DNA from: Nostoc sp. NMS9 | GTDB lineage: Bacteria > Cyanobacteriota > Cyanobacteriia > Cyanobacteriales > Nostocaceae | NCBI RefSeq assembly: GCF_017114995.1 | Contig: NZ_JABXKL010000092.1 | Coordinates: 119,979 to 183,978, forward strand | Direction of reading: 5' to 3' | Length of the DNA: 64,000 nucleotides | Shown here: in pieces, positions 33,472-42,648 of the stretch | How positions within the stretch are numbered: the stretch's first letter is position 1 | Layout of the letters: the number at the start of each line of letters is the position of its first letter | The notes under the pieces: generated by a model | Database searches by the model: none | Seen by the model: only the letters and a program-made list of their open reading frames with translations | What the model was told of the DNA's origin: nothing | Made by a program: the position numbers and the translations under genes

Positions 33472-34608
33472 ATGTTTCAAATACTAATAATTGATGACGA
33501 CTATTCAATAAAAATACTCCTGAAAAGGATGTTGGAAAAACAGGGTTATGAAGTAGTTACTGCCAGTAGCGGCGAGGAAGGAATAGAAAAGGCACTAGCT
33601 TATCGTCCAGCACTAATTATTTGTGATTGGATCATGCCGGGGTTGAATGGTCTGGAAGTTTGCCACCACATTAAGACAGACCCCAAATTTTCTACCACAT
33701 TCTTTATTTTATTAACATCCTTAGATTCCGTTGCCGATTGCGTCAAAGGTCTAGACGCTGGTGCTGATGATTTTATCTCTAAACCTATTGAGCATAACGA
33801 ATTACAAGCGAGGGTAAGAGCAGGATTACGCCTGCATCAGTTGAGTAGAGATTTGCAGGCTCAAAAGTTGCTTCTAGAATCAGAAATGTCAGAAGCAGCA
33901 GAATATGTGCGATCGCTGCTACCTCTTTCTATGACTGAACCTTTCAATATAAATTTCCGATTCATTCCTTCACGACAACTCGGCGGTGACTGTTTCGATT
34001 ACTATTGGCTCGATGATGACTATCTAGCAATTTACTTACTCGATACTGCCGGACATGGACTAAAAGCTACTCTTCCCTCTGTTTCAGTGCTGAATCTGTT
34101 GCGTTCCCGTGCGCTCAAAGGTCTTGATTACTATCAACCTAGTGATGTATTGAAGGCTTTAAATGACACTTTTCAGATGAATTATCAAAATGATAAATAC
34201 TTTACCATTTGGTACGGAGTTTACAACCGAATCAACCGCCAGTTAATTTATGCTAGTGCAGGTCATCCACCAGCAGTTTTAGTAACTGGCATATCTCCAA
34301 GAAAGTCTGAAGTTAAACTATTGAAAACCCCTGGTATGCCAGTTGGCATGTTTCCAGAGGCAAAATATGTTGATGAGTTTTGCAATATTGAAAAATTCAG
34401 TACCCTTTATATTTTTAGTGATGGTGCTTATGAAATAACTAAATCAGACGGCACACTTTGGAGTTTGGATGCTTTTATTCAGCTACTAGTTAGCTTACAA
34501 GATCCTGTTGATAGCCAACTCGATCGCGTACTCAGTTATTTAATAGCTCTCAACTCCAAAGATGCTTTTGATGATGATTTATCTATTTTGCAAATGAAGT
34601 TTGATTAA
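33472..34608 (+). CDS. response regulator with SpoIIE/PP2C phosphatase output
   Basis: 378 aa. Residues 1-120 are a receiver domain (acidic pocket DDD at 8-10, phospho-acceptor Asp52 in ICDWIMPG, Lys near 104). A helical linker follows, then a SpoIIE-type PP2C domain: RQLGGDCFDYYWLDDDYLAIYLLDTAGHG, FSDGAYE and FDDDLSILQM. Such RsbU-like proteins dephosphorylate STAS-domain antagonists in partner-switching pathways. The facing STAS gene at 34609 is its probable substrate. The two genes are convergent with no gap. Confidence 0.9.
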   Translation: MFQILIIDDDYSIKILLKRMLEKQGYEVVTASSGEEGIEKALAYRPALIICDWIMPGLNGLEVCHHIKTDPKFSTTFFILLTSLDSVADCVKGLDAGADDFISKPIEHNELQARVRAGLRLHQLSRDLQAQKLLLESEMSEAAEYVRSLLPLSMTEPFNINFRFIPSRQLGGDCFDYYWLDDDYLAIYLLDTAGHGLKATLPSVSVLNLLRSRALKGLDYYQPSDVLKALNDTFQMNYQNDKYFTIWYGVYNRINRQLIYASAGHPPAVLVTGISPRKSEVKLLKTPGMPVGMFPEAKYVDEFCNIEKFSTLYIFSDGAYEITKSDGTLWSLDAFIQLLVSLQDPVDSQLDRVLSYLIALNSKDAFDDDLSILQMKFD

Positions 34609-34935
34609 TTACGTATTAGAGACTAAAACCTGATTAAATGCATCTTGACTGGGAAAGATTTCAAATACTTTATCCATATTAGTCAGTTCAAATAATATCC
34701 TGACTTGCTCATTAATAGAGCAGAGAACAAGCTTGGCATCTGCTGCTCGCAAGGTTTTAAAAGCTAATACTAAAGCTCCTAAACCTGAACTATCCATAAA
34801 CGTTACATCTTTAAAATCAACTAATACAATTTTCGGACCACTTTCTAGAATATCAGTGATATTTTGTCGAAAGTCTTGTGAGGTTGTGGCGTTCAAATTA
34901 CCACTGAGCTTAATAACTTTTACTTGTTCTCTCAT
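34609..34935 (-). CDS. STAS-domain anti-sigma factor antagonist
   Basis: 108 aa, the SpoIIAA/RsbV type: KVIKLSGNLNATTSQDFRQN, then IVLVDFKDVTFMDSSGLGAL with the phosphorylatable Ser (Ser49/Ser50), and a C-terminal helix. It would bind an anti-sigma kinase when dephosphorylated. Its stop codon abuts that of the REC-SpoIIE gene on the other strand. No anti-sigma kinase is visible nearby. Confidence 0.9.
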   Translation of the reverse strand: MREQVKVIKLSGNLNATTSQDFRQNITDILESGPKIVLVDFKDVTFMDSSGLGALVLAFKTLRAADAKLVLCSINEQVRILFELTNMDKVFEIFPSQDAFNQVLVSNT

Positions 34936-35756
34936 AATTATGTCACTCTGACTTATGTAAATAATACTCTGATTTCGCTATTATAGAACATTTAAAAATG
35001 CTTGTAAAATAAAATTTAAAATTAGATATTGAGTAATCATTGATAATTAATCAGGATAGATAAAGATTAATTATAAAATTTTGAATCTATTTTTTTGTAA
35101 TTCAAAAAAACCATGAGCTTAATTAAGTATAGTTTTTTTACTAGAAATAGACTAATTATAAATCAACCAGCTAAGTAAGTCGGCATGATAAACAACTGGT
35201 ATATTTAATTTTGTAAAAATGTTAAAATAACCAATTTATAAGCCGTTCGTTAATTTGATGTTTTATCATGTATTTTGATTTTTTAACGCCGACTTACTTG
35301 CATATTATGGATTTAAATATATAATACTTACTTAGATACAAGCTGAAGTTACTGCTTTTCAGATTATTTAACAAAAATTTTTGCAAAACTGAGATTCTCC
35401 AATAAATCTGATGAGAATAGCTATCATTAAGTAATTCAAAATTCAAACAGTCTTAGCTACGTCTACGCATAGCTTAACCGAGTCTAGCAGTAGCTTTTTC
35501 TCCCTGAGTGCTTATGATAGTAACTAGGATCTACCTTTATTTATGTCCAATTACTTACATAATTGAAAGAATTTACTTCTGAACTACCGCTCTAGAGCTA
35601 AAAACTTAGGTTTCAAGAGCGCCAAGCAAGCTAGAACCGACACCAAGGTTTTAAAAGAAGTTTTCCGAAGGCGATCGCCTCTGCTATTTTAGTATTCCCA
35701 ATATCTGTCATTTTTCGACAGACAATACAAAAAGTAAAGAGTTATGAATTTGTAAC
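34936..35756. other. 821-bp AT-rich gap
   Basis: No gene seen. It holds a 127-bp element bounded by AAGTAAGTCGGC (35173-35184) and GCCGACTTACTT (35288-35299) and a short dispersed repeat (GCTACGTCTACGCATAGC near 35456). Confidence 0.55.
35173..35299. repeat. MITE-like element with 12-bp inverted ends
   Basis: Perfect 12-bp inverted ends and further pairing inside (ATGATAAA near 35185 with TTTATCAT near 35262). No coding capacity. Confidence 0.65.
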
Positions 35757-36419
35757 TCATAACTTCTCACTCTCTGAAACAGGACTCACTTTCGCTCTGT
35801 AAAGCAGCTTCTCACCTTGAAGGTAGCCAGTGTAGCGTATTTTGACCGTTTCTCCAGGTTGTGCAGTTCCCTCCAGCAATTGGTGCAGTTGGGGATCGTA
35901 AGGTAATTCTGCTCCCACAGGTGCGATCGCTTCCACTCCCCACGCCTGTAAAAGCTTTTCCAGGGGTTTCTGCACCAACGGTACTATTTTCACTGCTGCT
36001 AGCTGGGGATTCTCCTGCGCTTTCTGTGCTGCTGTTGGCCATTGCAATAATAAAGACTCCAGCAGTTGCAAACTCGACTGCTGGAGTTCTTGTAGCAATA
36101 ATTCTCGCTGTTGTTCTAATTGAAACTGCGAGCGATCGTACTCTTTTCTTAAATCTGTAATTTCTTGTAACAATTCCTGAGTAGGCGCTGTATTCTCTTG
36201 TAACAACTCTACGCTTGAAAAAGTTCCGATTAATTCATTCAATGGCATCTGTAGCACTGGTGAAAGCTTAAGCAGCACATCTACCCGCATCTGCTCTAAC
36301 TTTCCTTGGCGTAAGCGCAAAAGTTGATGCTCTGAGACACCAGCAGCGCGACTCAGCGCCTTAAAACTAGAAATACCTACCTGTTGCATTAAATCTTGCA
36401 ACTTTTGGGCATTGGGCAT
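35757..36419 (-). CDS. HTH domain plus GrpE-like protein
   Basis: The N-terminal 60 residues are a helix-turn-helix of XRE type (SSFKALSRAAGVSEHQLLRLRQGK). A long coiled coil (about 75-130) follows, and the C-terminal part resembles the GrpE head: VEAIAPVGAELPYDPQLHQL and VKIRYTGYLQGEKLLYRAKVSPV. It could act as a DNA-linked DnaK nucleotide-exchange factor or a regulator. The frame continues to 36467 through GGGCATT heptamers that would read as repeated PNAQ/PMPNAQ; ATG 36419 is a compromise start. Start uncertain. Confidence 0.7.
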   Translation of the reverse strand: MPNAQKLQDLMQQVGISSFKALSRAAGVSEHQLLRLRQGKLEQMRVDVLLKLSPVLQMPLNELIGTFSSVELLQENTAPTQELLQEITDLRKEYDRSQFQLEQQRELLLQELQQSSLQLLESLLLQWPTAAQKAQENPQLAAVKIVPLVQKPLEKLLQAWGVEAIAPVGAELPYDPQLHQLLEGTAQPGETVKIRYTGYLQGEKLLYRAKVSPVSESEKL

Positions 36420-36472
36420 TGGGCATTGGGCATTGGGCATTGGGTATGGGCATGGGGCATGGGGCATTGGCG
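36408..36472. repeat. STRR-type heptamer tract
   Basis: GGGCATT repeated about five times, then GGGTATG/GGGCATG variants. It overlaps the 5' end of the HTH-GrpE-like gene. Confidence 0.8.
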
Positions 36473-36535
36473 ATTAAGTTTTTCTTTGTCCCCTTATACC
36501 CTATACCCTATACCCTATTCCCTCTTCCCTATTCT

Positions 36536-37027
36536 TTATTCTTCCAGTAAACTTCTCAACATCCAAGCTGTCTTTTCGTGTACTTGCATCCGCTGAGTCA
36601 ATAAATCGGCCGTAGGTTCGTCGTTAACTTCCTCTATCACGGGGAAAATAGACCGTGCAGTTCTGACTACGGCTTCTTGTCCTTCCACAAGTTCCTGAAT
36701 CATCTCCACAGCTTTAGGAACTCCAGGAGTTTCTGGAATCGAACTCAGTTTGGCATATTCGCTGTAGGTTCCTGGTGCGGGATAGCCAAGCGCTCTAATT
36801 CTCTCGGCTATTAAATCAACTGCTAAGGCTAATTCTGTATACTGGGTCTCAAACATCAAATGCAATGTTTGAAACATCGGCCCCGTTACATTCCAATGGA
36901 AGTTATGAGTTTTCAAATACAGTGTATAAGTGTCAGCCAACAGGTGAGATAAACCATCGGCAATTTTAGCCCTACTCACCTCGTCAATGCCGATATTTAC
37001 ATTTTTGACTGTTACTTTCGATGACAT
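36536..37027 (-). CDS. Dps-family DNA-protecting ferritin
   Basis: 163 aa with the Dps pattern: LYLKTHNFHWNVTGPMFQTLH (ferroxidase His residues) and FETQYTELALAVDLIAERIRALG. Dps dodecamers oxidise Fe(II) with peroxide and store iron, protecting DNA. It lies near a sulfiredoxin gene on the same strand, which suits a stress-response neighbourhood, although heptamer repeats separate the two. ATG 37027. Confidence 0.92.
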   Translation of the reverse strand: MSSKVTVKNVNIGIDEVSRAKIADGLSHLLADTYTLYLKTHNFHWNVTGPMFQTLHLMFETQYTELALAVDLIAERIRALGYPAPGTYSEYAKLSSIPETPGVPKAVEMIQELVEGQEAVVRTARSIFPVIEEVNDEPTADLLTQRMQVHEKTAWMLRSLLEE

Positions 37028-37062
37028 AATTTTCTCCTAATTAGGTTATATGTAATGGGGGA

Positions 37063-37195
37063 TTGGAAATTGGGCATCGGGAATTAGGGATTGGGCATGG
37101 GGCATTGGGTATTGGGCATTGGTTATTAATTATTCTCCCTCATCTCCCCATTCCCCATTCCCCATTCCCCATTCCCCATTCCCAATCCCCATTTT
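37063..37195. repeat. STRR-type heptamer tracts
   Basis: GGGCATT variants (37070-37122), then CCCCATT repeated five times (37146-37180). They occupy the gap between the sulfiredoxin and dps genes. Confidence 0.8.
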
Positions 37196-37459
37196 CTATG
37201 CCAAGTGCATCTTCAAAACGCTACGGGGTGCTTTACGGACTCTTGCTAAAACGGTTTCTTTGCCTAAACGTTGGCAAGCTTCATACCGATGGCAACCAGA
37301 AAAGCCATAATATTGTCCATCTACTTCTAGGACATCAATAGGTTCTTGCTGCCCAATCTCCGCAATCGATTCCATTAAGGCTTGTACTTTATTTGGATCG
37401 TTTGTACGGGGCAATGGCCGTTTTATCTGATTTAATGGAATTTCTTGGACTCTAACCAT
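37196..37459 (-). CDS. srx: sulfiredoxin
   Basis: About 87 aa. The ParB-like fold and catalytic motif FSGCHRYEACQRLG identify sulfiredoxin, which uses ATP to repair over-oxidised 2-Cys peroxiredoxins. The N-terminal VQEIPLNQIKRPLPR is also typical. ATG 37459 (MVRVQEI) is preferred; ATG 37474 adds five residues. It reads toward dps on the same strand. Confidence 0.88.
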   Translation of the reverse strand: MVRVQEIPLNQIKRPLPRTNDPNKVQALMESIAEIGQQEPIDVLEVDGQYYGFSGCHRYEACQRLGKETVLARVRKAPRSVLKMHLA

Positions 37460-37574
37460 AAAGAGTTTATCCAACTAGTTCTGTTTTTTGTCTCTATATA
37501 AATCATAGTCATTATGACTTCGTTTTGCAACTAATATTTAGGGCAAAATTGGTAATGGTATCATTGGAGCATTC

Positions 37575-39272
37575 ATGCGACAAAAAAACCGCGCTACAAA
37601 GCAATTGGAAAATCAGCTCCAACGACGCATTAAGGGGCAGAAGACGCTTGAGTACTCGCTATCGCTTCCCTATCAGGTAGCCATGAAATTTTCGTTTTGG
37701 CGTTTTCCCCACACTGTGCTGACAACATTTTGTCTATTGGGACTGACTGCTGCATCAGGGCCTGAAAGCAACATCCAGGATATAGAACTGAAAATTGGGA
37801 TTGTGCAGCGATTTGGCGATCAACCCACAGCCAAGTTGCAACTGGAACCCATAAAAGGCGATCGCTTAAGGTTAAAATTTCAAGCGGGCAATAAGCAGCA
37901 AATACTGTTTACTAAGAATCCTGTAAAGCTGGAAACAGTCATGCAACCTTTACCCCAGTCAGCAGTCGAAGAAGTAGTAGTTTTGGGCACATACCGCACT
38001 TTTGAAACTGCGGAAGACAGTGCTAATAAATGGCGTTCTCAGGGAATGGAAGTGGAAATAGCCCAGCCAGAACGCTGGCAGGTTTGGGCAAAACGAGATG
38101 TTTACAGCACTCCTTTACTGCGACGCTTGTTATTACAAAACATCCAAGCCTCTACCCAAGAAAAAGTATATCTTGATACTAAAGTTTTAAAGCAAGTGCC
38201 GCGAGTGAGTTGGGTGGTAGATGGTAATCGCTATAGCCCGAATGACTTGGAAATTAGCACTGATAAAAATTTGATTCGGGTAAATAAAACCGAAAAACAA
38301 GAGTTTGCTCGTCTTTATGCAGGTCGAATGAATTTGCAGCCAAATTCTTATGGCACATATACTCTCGTTAACCAAGTACCTTTAGAAACTTATTTGCGTG
38401 GGGTTGTACCTTACGAAATAGGCACAGATGCACCAACAGCGGCGCTAGAAGCCCAGGCAATTCTCGCTCGGACTTATGCCTTGAGAAATTTACGCAGGTT
38501 TGCCGCAGATAACTATCAGTTGTGTGCTGATACTCACTGCCAAGTTTATTATGGGTTGAAGGGAGCAGCTGCCAAAACAGACCAAGCGATCGCCTCAACC
38601 AGGGGTAAAGTACTAACTTATAAAAATGAACTTGTAGACGCCCTGTATTCTTCTACCACTGGTGGCGTCACCGCTTCTTTTAGCGATGTCTGGAATGGCG
38701 ACGATCGCCCCTATTTGCGTCCTGTACTAGATGCTCCGACTAATTTTTGGGACTTATCTAAGCAGAGTTTAGCAGATGAAAAGAATTTCCAGAAATTTAT
38801 TAATACGCAACAAGGATTTAATGAAAGCAAGTGGGATATGTTTCGTTGGCATAAGGAAACCCCTTTAAAGGATATTATCAAGGACTTGCAGAAATTTTTA
38901 CAGGTGAAAAACAGTCCCCATGCCAAATTTAAGACAATTCAGGCTATGGCAGTAGTGGAGCGAAGCCAGAGTGGACGTATCCTTGAACTTGCAGTTAAAA
39001 CCGATCGCAGCACCTTTATTTTGCACAAAGACGAAGTTCGCAGTGCTTTTGCAGCGCCGATAAGTACGCTTTTTTACATAGAACCCCTGAACAAAGGCAA
39101 ACCGGAACTCTGGGGATACGCTTTTATTGGTGGTGGATTAGGACATGGAGTCGGCTTGAGTCAAACTGGCGCTCAAAATTTAGCAAAACTAGGTTGGTCA
39201 AGTCCAAAAATTCTCCAATTTTACTATCCTGGTACTCAGATTCAAATTCTCAACAAAGAGATTAAGCTTTAA
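37575..39272 (+). CDS. SpoIID/LytB-domain protein
   Basis: 565 aa. The SpoIID core is clear: VPLETYLRGVVPYEIG, ALEAQAILARTYALRN, ALYSSTTGGVTASF and near the end GGGLGHGVGLSQTGAQ. SpoIID-type proteins cut or modify peptidoglycan glycan strands. A hydrophobic segment around residues 45-60 (TVLTTFCLLGLTAAS) suggests a signal peptide if translation starts at ATG 37683; ATG 37575 has a better Shine-Dalgarno (GGAG at 37565). A SPOR-like region (LGTYRTFETAEDSANKWRSQ) lies near residues 140-160. A hairpin follows downstream. Confidence 0.85.
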   Translation: MRQKNRATKQLENQLQRRIKGQKTLEYSLSLPYQVAMKFSFWRFPHTVLTTFCLLGLTAASGPESNIQDIELKIGIVQRFGDQPTAKLQLEPIKGDRLRLKFQAGNKQQILFTKNPVKLETVMQPLPQSAVEEVVVLGTYRTFETAEDSANKWRSQGMEVEIAQPERWQVWAKRDVYSTPLLRRLLLQNIQASTQEKVYLDTKVLKQVPRVSWVVDGNRYSPNDLEISTDKNLIRVNKTEKQEFARLYAGRMNLQPNSYGTYTLVNQVPLETYLRGVVPYEIGTDAPTAALEAQAILARTYALRNLRRFAADNYQLCADTHCQVYYGLKGAAAKTDQAIASTRGKVLTYKNELVDALYSSTTGGVTASFSDVWNGDDRPYLRPVLDAPTNFWDLSKQSLADEKNFQKFINTQQGFNESKWDMFRWHKETPLKDIIKDLQKFLQVKNSPHAKFKTIQAMAVVERSQSGRILELAVKTDRSTFILHKDEVRSAFAAPISTLFYIEPLNKGKPELWGYAFIGGGLGHGVGLSQTGAQNLAKLGWSSPKILQFYYPGTQIQILNKEIKL

Positions 39273-39362
39273 GCTAATTGCCATTGAAGTTGCATCTTGA
39301 GCTAGGAATCGGGAGTTAAGAAGAGGCAAAAATAGAGAGGAAACTCCATACTTAAAAAATTA

Positions 39363-39394
39363 AGCAGGAACACAAGATTTACTGTGTTCCTGCT
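39363..39394. terminator. 12-bp hairpin after the SpoIID gene
   Basis: Perfect stem AGCAGGAACACA (39363-39374) and TGTGTTCCTGCT (39383-39394). No long T run follows; it may work on either strand. Confidence 0.6.
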
Positions 39395-39540
39395 CAACAT
39401 AAAATTAGACTTTTTGTCAAAGTCACTTTCAGAGGTACACACGGCATTGCATTGCAAGGGTGTTAACTCTAGATATCTTGCTTCTATTTTGTCAACATTA
39501 GTAACTCTTGCAAGAGGTTTATGTTTGAGTCGCTTAACTC

Positions 39541-39840
39541 TTAGTAAAGGTCTTCTTCTTTGTGAGTTTCGATTGTTACGTCAGAGGTTGGGTAAGCAAC
39601 ACAAGTCAGTACATATCCCTTTTCTATTTGTTCATCATCTAAGAATGACTGATCGCCCTGATCGACAGTACCCTTGGTGATTTTACCTGCACAGGTCGAG
39701 CAAGCACCAGCACGGCAAGAGTAGGGCAGGTCAAGACCAGCTTCTTCAGCAGCATCTAGAATATAGACATCATCATCAACGTCAAGTACTTGGTTCAGCC
39801 CTTCGGACTCGTTGAGTAGTGTCACTTTATAAGTTGGCAT
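39541..39840 (-). CDS. petF: plant-type [2Fe-2S] ferredoxin
   Basis: 99 aa, with the cluster ligands Cys42, Cys47, Cys50 and Cys80 (SCRAGACSTCAGK and VLTCVAYPTSDVTIETHKEE). It carries electrons from photosystem I to ferredoxin-NADP reductase, nitrogen and sulfur assimilation and other enzymes. The length and C-terminus match the main photosynthetic ferredoxin rather than the heterocyst or divergent paralogues; which paralogue it is cannot be settled by eye. Long upstream gap, monocistronic. Confidence 0.92.
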   Translation of the reverse strand: MPTYKVTLLNESEGLNQVLDVDDDVYILDAAEEAGLDLPYSCRAGACSTCAGKITKGTVDQGDQSFLDDEQIEKGYVLTCVAYPTSDVTIETHKEEDLY

Positions 39841-40640
39841 TGAGTAATCCTCTCTTTTGCAAACGGCAGTATAAGTTATCTTAAGGCAAAGGTCACGGCT
39901 GTTCTGTGGAATTAGCCGCTGGTTTAAATTTGCTTCAATTCTGATACTACGAGAAAATTTAAACGATGTAACTGGAAATTGAACCCGATTAGTAATGAAA
40001 TTTAGTTACTTAATCCTGATAAGTTTTATTTATATTATTTTCTACCTTAGTCGGGTTGTAATTAGAAAAAATTATAGTTTACAAAAGGAAATATGAGTAA
40101 GGTTAATGCTATCTATATTTTGTTAAGACTTACACAGAAGCTGATTTTTCACAGTATCTAGAAAACCTCTCTCTAAATCTCTCCTAAAAGGAAAGAGACT
40201 TGGAATTTTCCCCCTTAGAGTGTCGGGAAGGGGTTTAGGGGTTAAGTTTTCGTGGGCTTTACCAGATGACGTAAAAAGTCAGACGCAGAAGATATCCCCC
40301 AACTCCTTTAAAAAGTAGAACTGTTTCATTTTCTAATCTGATTTAGACACGTCCCTTATACATGAAAGAACATAACAGTAGAGACGTAATTTTTCTTTTA
40401 CCATTTTTTTGTTGACAAAGTTCTTAACTTATGAAAAAACAGTCCTAGTCTCAAAAAGGGGGCTTCTCTTTTGAAGTCTTCCTTTTTGAGCATACGTACT
40501 TCTATCTAGCTTCAAATAAAGTCTTATTTGTCCTTGAGGGGGTAGGACGAATGTTGTAGAGTCTAGACTGGTGAACCCCATGAAGAGAGAATCTCACCGC
40601 TAGAAGCGTGGGAAGATCAAAAACAGAACTAATGAGGATT
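39841..40640. other. 800-bp gap
   Basis: No protein gene seen. It holds a hairpin CTCAAAAAGG (40450-40459) with CCTTTTTGAG (40481-40490) and, near 40595-40610, a small stem CGCT/AGCG just before bvdR that could be part of a leader. The petF and bvdR promoters are expected here. Confidence 0.5.
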
Positions 40641-41657
40641 ATGTATAATTCAGAAGCAGCTTTGGAAAAAGCAAGAGTGCGTGTAGGTTTGGTAGGTACT
40701 GGGTATGCGGCAAAGTTCCGGGCTGAGGCATTGCTCCATGATCAGCGATCGCATATAGTCGCAGTTGTTGGTCATACAAGAGAAAAAACCGAAACCTTTG
40801 CCAGAGAGTACCAGATTGAAGTCTTGAGTACTTGGCAAGAGCTAATAGAGCGTGAAGATATAGACCTAGTAGCGATCTCCACTATTAATCGAGATCATGG
40901 TGCGATCGCTCGTGCAGCGCTTAACAATGGCAAACACGTAATTGTGGAGTATCCCCTTTCGTTGGATGTAGTCGAAGCTGAGGAACTGATTGCCTTAGCC
41001 AAAGCACAAAAAAAACTCTTGCACGTGGAACATCTAGAACTTTTGGGTGGTTTGCATCAAGCCTTGAAGCAAAACTTAGCCAAAGTTGGGGAAGTGTTTT
41101 ATGTTCGCTACAGCACCATCAATCCCCAAAATCCCGCACCTCGTAAATGGACTTATAACTACGAGTTGTTCGGCTTTCCCTTAATTGGTGCCCTGTCTCG
41201 CCTACATCGCCTCATCGATTTATTTGGTACAGTATTTACTGTTAACTGTCACCAGCGATATTGGGAAATAGAACCGGAATACTACCAAACCTGTTTATGC
41301 ACTAGTCAACTCTGCTTTAACAGTGGACTTTTAGCCCAAGTAGTCTATGGCAAAGGCGAAAGCATTTGGCAATCAGAACGCAAGTTTGAAGTTCACGGTG
41401 AAAAAGGTGGTTTAATTTTTGATGGCGACACCGGAATATTCGTCCAACCAGGGGAAACAACACCTATAGAGGTTGGCCCTCGCCGGGGTTTGTTCGCCAA
41501 AGACACGAGTATGGTTTTAGACCATCTTTTTGACGGGACTCCTTTGTATGTTACCCCAGAGGAGAGCTTGTATACCCTCAAGGTAGCTGATACTGCACAA
41601 AGAGCTGCACAGACAGGGTTAACTATGTTTATGAAACATACTTTAGATAAAAGTTAA
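40641..41657 (+). CDS. bvdR: biliverdin reductase
   Basis: A Gfo/Idh/MocA-fold protein of about 338 aa that follows the cyanobacterial BvdR pattern: N-terminal VRVGLVGTGYAAKFRAE (Rossmann), NGKHVIVEYPLSL, KLLHVEHLELLGG, EVFYVRYSTINPQNPAPRKWTY and RRGLF. BvdR reduces biliverdin IX-alpha to bilirubin with NADPH and affects phycobiliprotein pigmentation. GTG 40608 and ATG 40632 are other starts; ATG 40641 gives the length closest to the known enzyme. Its stop overlaps the map start (TAATG). Confidence 0.88.
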   Translation: MYNSEAALEKARVRVGLVGTGYAAKFRAEALLHDQRSHIVAVVGHTREKTETFAREYQIEVLSTWQELIEREDIDLVAISTINRDHGAIARAALNNGKHVIVEYPLSLDVVEAEELIALAKAQKKLLHVEHLELLGGLHQALKQNLAKVGEVFYVRYSTINPQNPAPRKWTYNYELFGFPLIGALSRLHRLIDLFGTVFTVNCHQRYWEIEPEYYQTCLCTSQLCFNSGLLAQVVYGKGESIWQSERKFEVHGEKGGLIFDGDTGIFVQPGETTPIEVGPRRGLFAKDTSMVLDHLFDGTPLYVTPEESLYTLKVADTAQRAAQTGLTMFMKHTLDKS

Positions 41658-42451
41658 TGAAAACTGAGAAAACTGAACTAATTGTTATTTTATCCCAGAG
41701 AGAATTAGACAAAATGCGTCAAGCTGGGCGTTTAGCTGCTAAACTTCTCCAGCATCTGGAACCGTTTGTGAAGCCAGGGATTAGCACTCTTGAACTAAAT
41801 GATGAAGCCGAACGTTGGACGCAAGCGCATGGAGCAAAAAGCGCACCCCTTGGCTATAAGGGTTATCCTAAGTCGATTTGCACTAGTGTCAATGAGGTAA
41901 TTTGTCACGGCATTCCCAACGCCAAGCAAATTCTTAAGGAAGGCGACATCATTAATATTGATGTCACGCCGATTGTTGAAGGTTATCACGGCGATACATC
42001 CAAGACATTCTTTGTTGGTACTCCTTCTCCAAAAACGAGAAAGCTGGTAGAGGTGACAGAGGAATGTTTGCGTTTGGGTATTGCTGAAGTTAAACCTGGG
42101 GCACGCATTGGCGATATTGGTGCAGCCATTCAAGAGTATGCTGAAGGACAAGGCTTTTCTGTAGTGCGAGATTTCGTTGGACACGGCATCAGTAACATTT
42201 TCCATACTGCACCGGATGTTCCCCACTATGGCACACGCGGTAAGGGCAAGCGCCTCAGACCAGGGATGGTTTTTACCATTGAGCCAATGATTAACGAAGG
42301 TACTTACGAAGTCGAGGTTCTGGGCGATAAATGGACTGCTGTAACGCGCGATCGCAAGCTTTCTGCTCAATGTGAGCATACCTTAGCTGTAAGTGAAGAC
42401 GGGGTTGAAATCCTCACGCTACCAGAAGGCGAGAATTACTGGGGTGTATGA
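41657..42451 (+). CDS. map: methionine aminopeptidase, type I
   Basis: 264 aa. All metal ligands are present: Asp102, Asp113, His176, Glu209 and Glu240, plus His84 (ICHGIP). It removes the initiator Met from nascent proteins. Its ATG overlaps the bvdR stop by one base, so the two are translationally coupled. Cyanobacteria usually have several map paralogues; which one this is cannot be determined here. Confidence 0.92.
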   Translation: MKTEKTELIVILSQRELDKMRQAGRLAAKLLQHLEPFVKPGISTLELNDEAERWTQAHGAKSAPLGYKGYPKSICTSVNEVICHGIPNAKQILKEGDIINIDVTPIVEGYHGDTSKTFFVGTPSPKTRKLVEVTEECLRLGIAEVKPGARIGDIGAAIQEYAEGQGFSVVRDFVGHGISNIFHTAPDVPHYGTRGKGKRLRPGMVFTIEPMINEGTYEVEVLGDKWTAVTRDRKLSAQCEHTLAVSEDGVEILTLPEGENYWGV

Positions 42452-42468
42452 CCGAAAAAGACTCATGA

Positions 42469-42597
42469 TACAAGCCCCTAAATTTATTTATGGAGAAGAA
42501 AAAAATGTATTTCGAGACCCGTTGCGCGTTCGCCCTTGGCGTCTCGTAGAGAGAAATACGGCGTCCGTTTACAAGCCCATAAATTTATTTATGGGGA
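42469..42597 (+). repeat. direct repeats around a dispersed palindrome
   Basis: TACAAGCCC[C/A]TAAATTTATTTATGG occurs near 42469 and 42571, about 103 bp apart. Between them is a Nostoc short repeat with GAGAC...GTCTC pairing. Confidence 0.6.
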
Positions 42598-42604
42598 TTA
42601 AAAA

Positions 42605-42636
42605 TGTTTGACTTTTGACTTTTGACTTTTGACTTC
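42605..42636. repeat. STRR-type TTGACTT heptamers
   Basis: TTGACTT repeated four times; the complementary form CAAAAGT(CAAAAGT) also occurs near 10998 and 25380. Confidence 0.75.
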
Positions 42637-42648
42637 CGCCTTGCGGTA

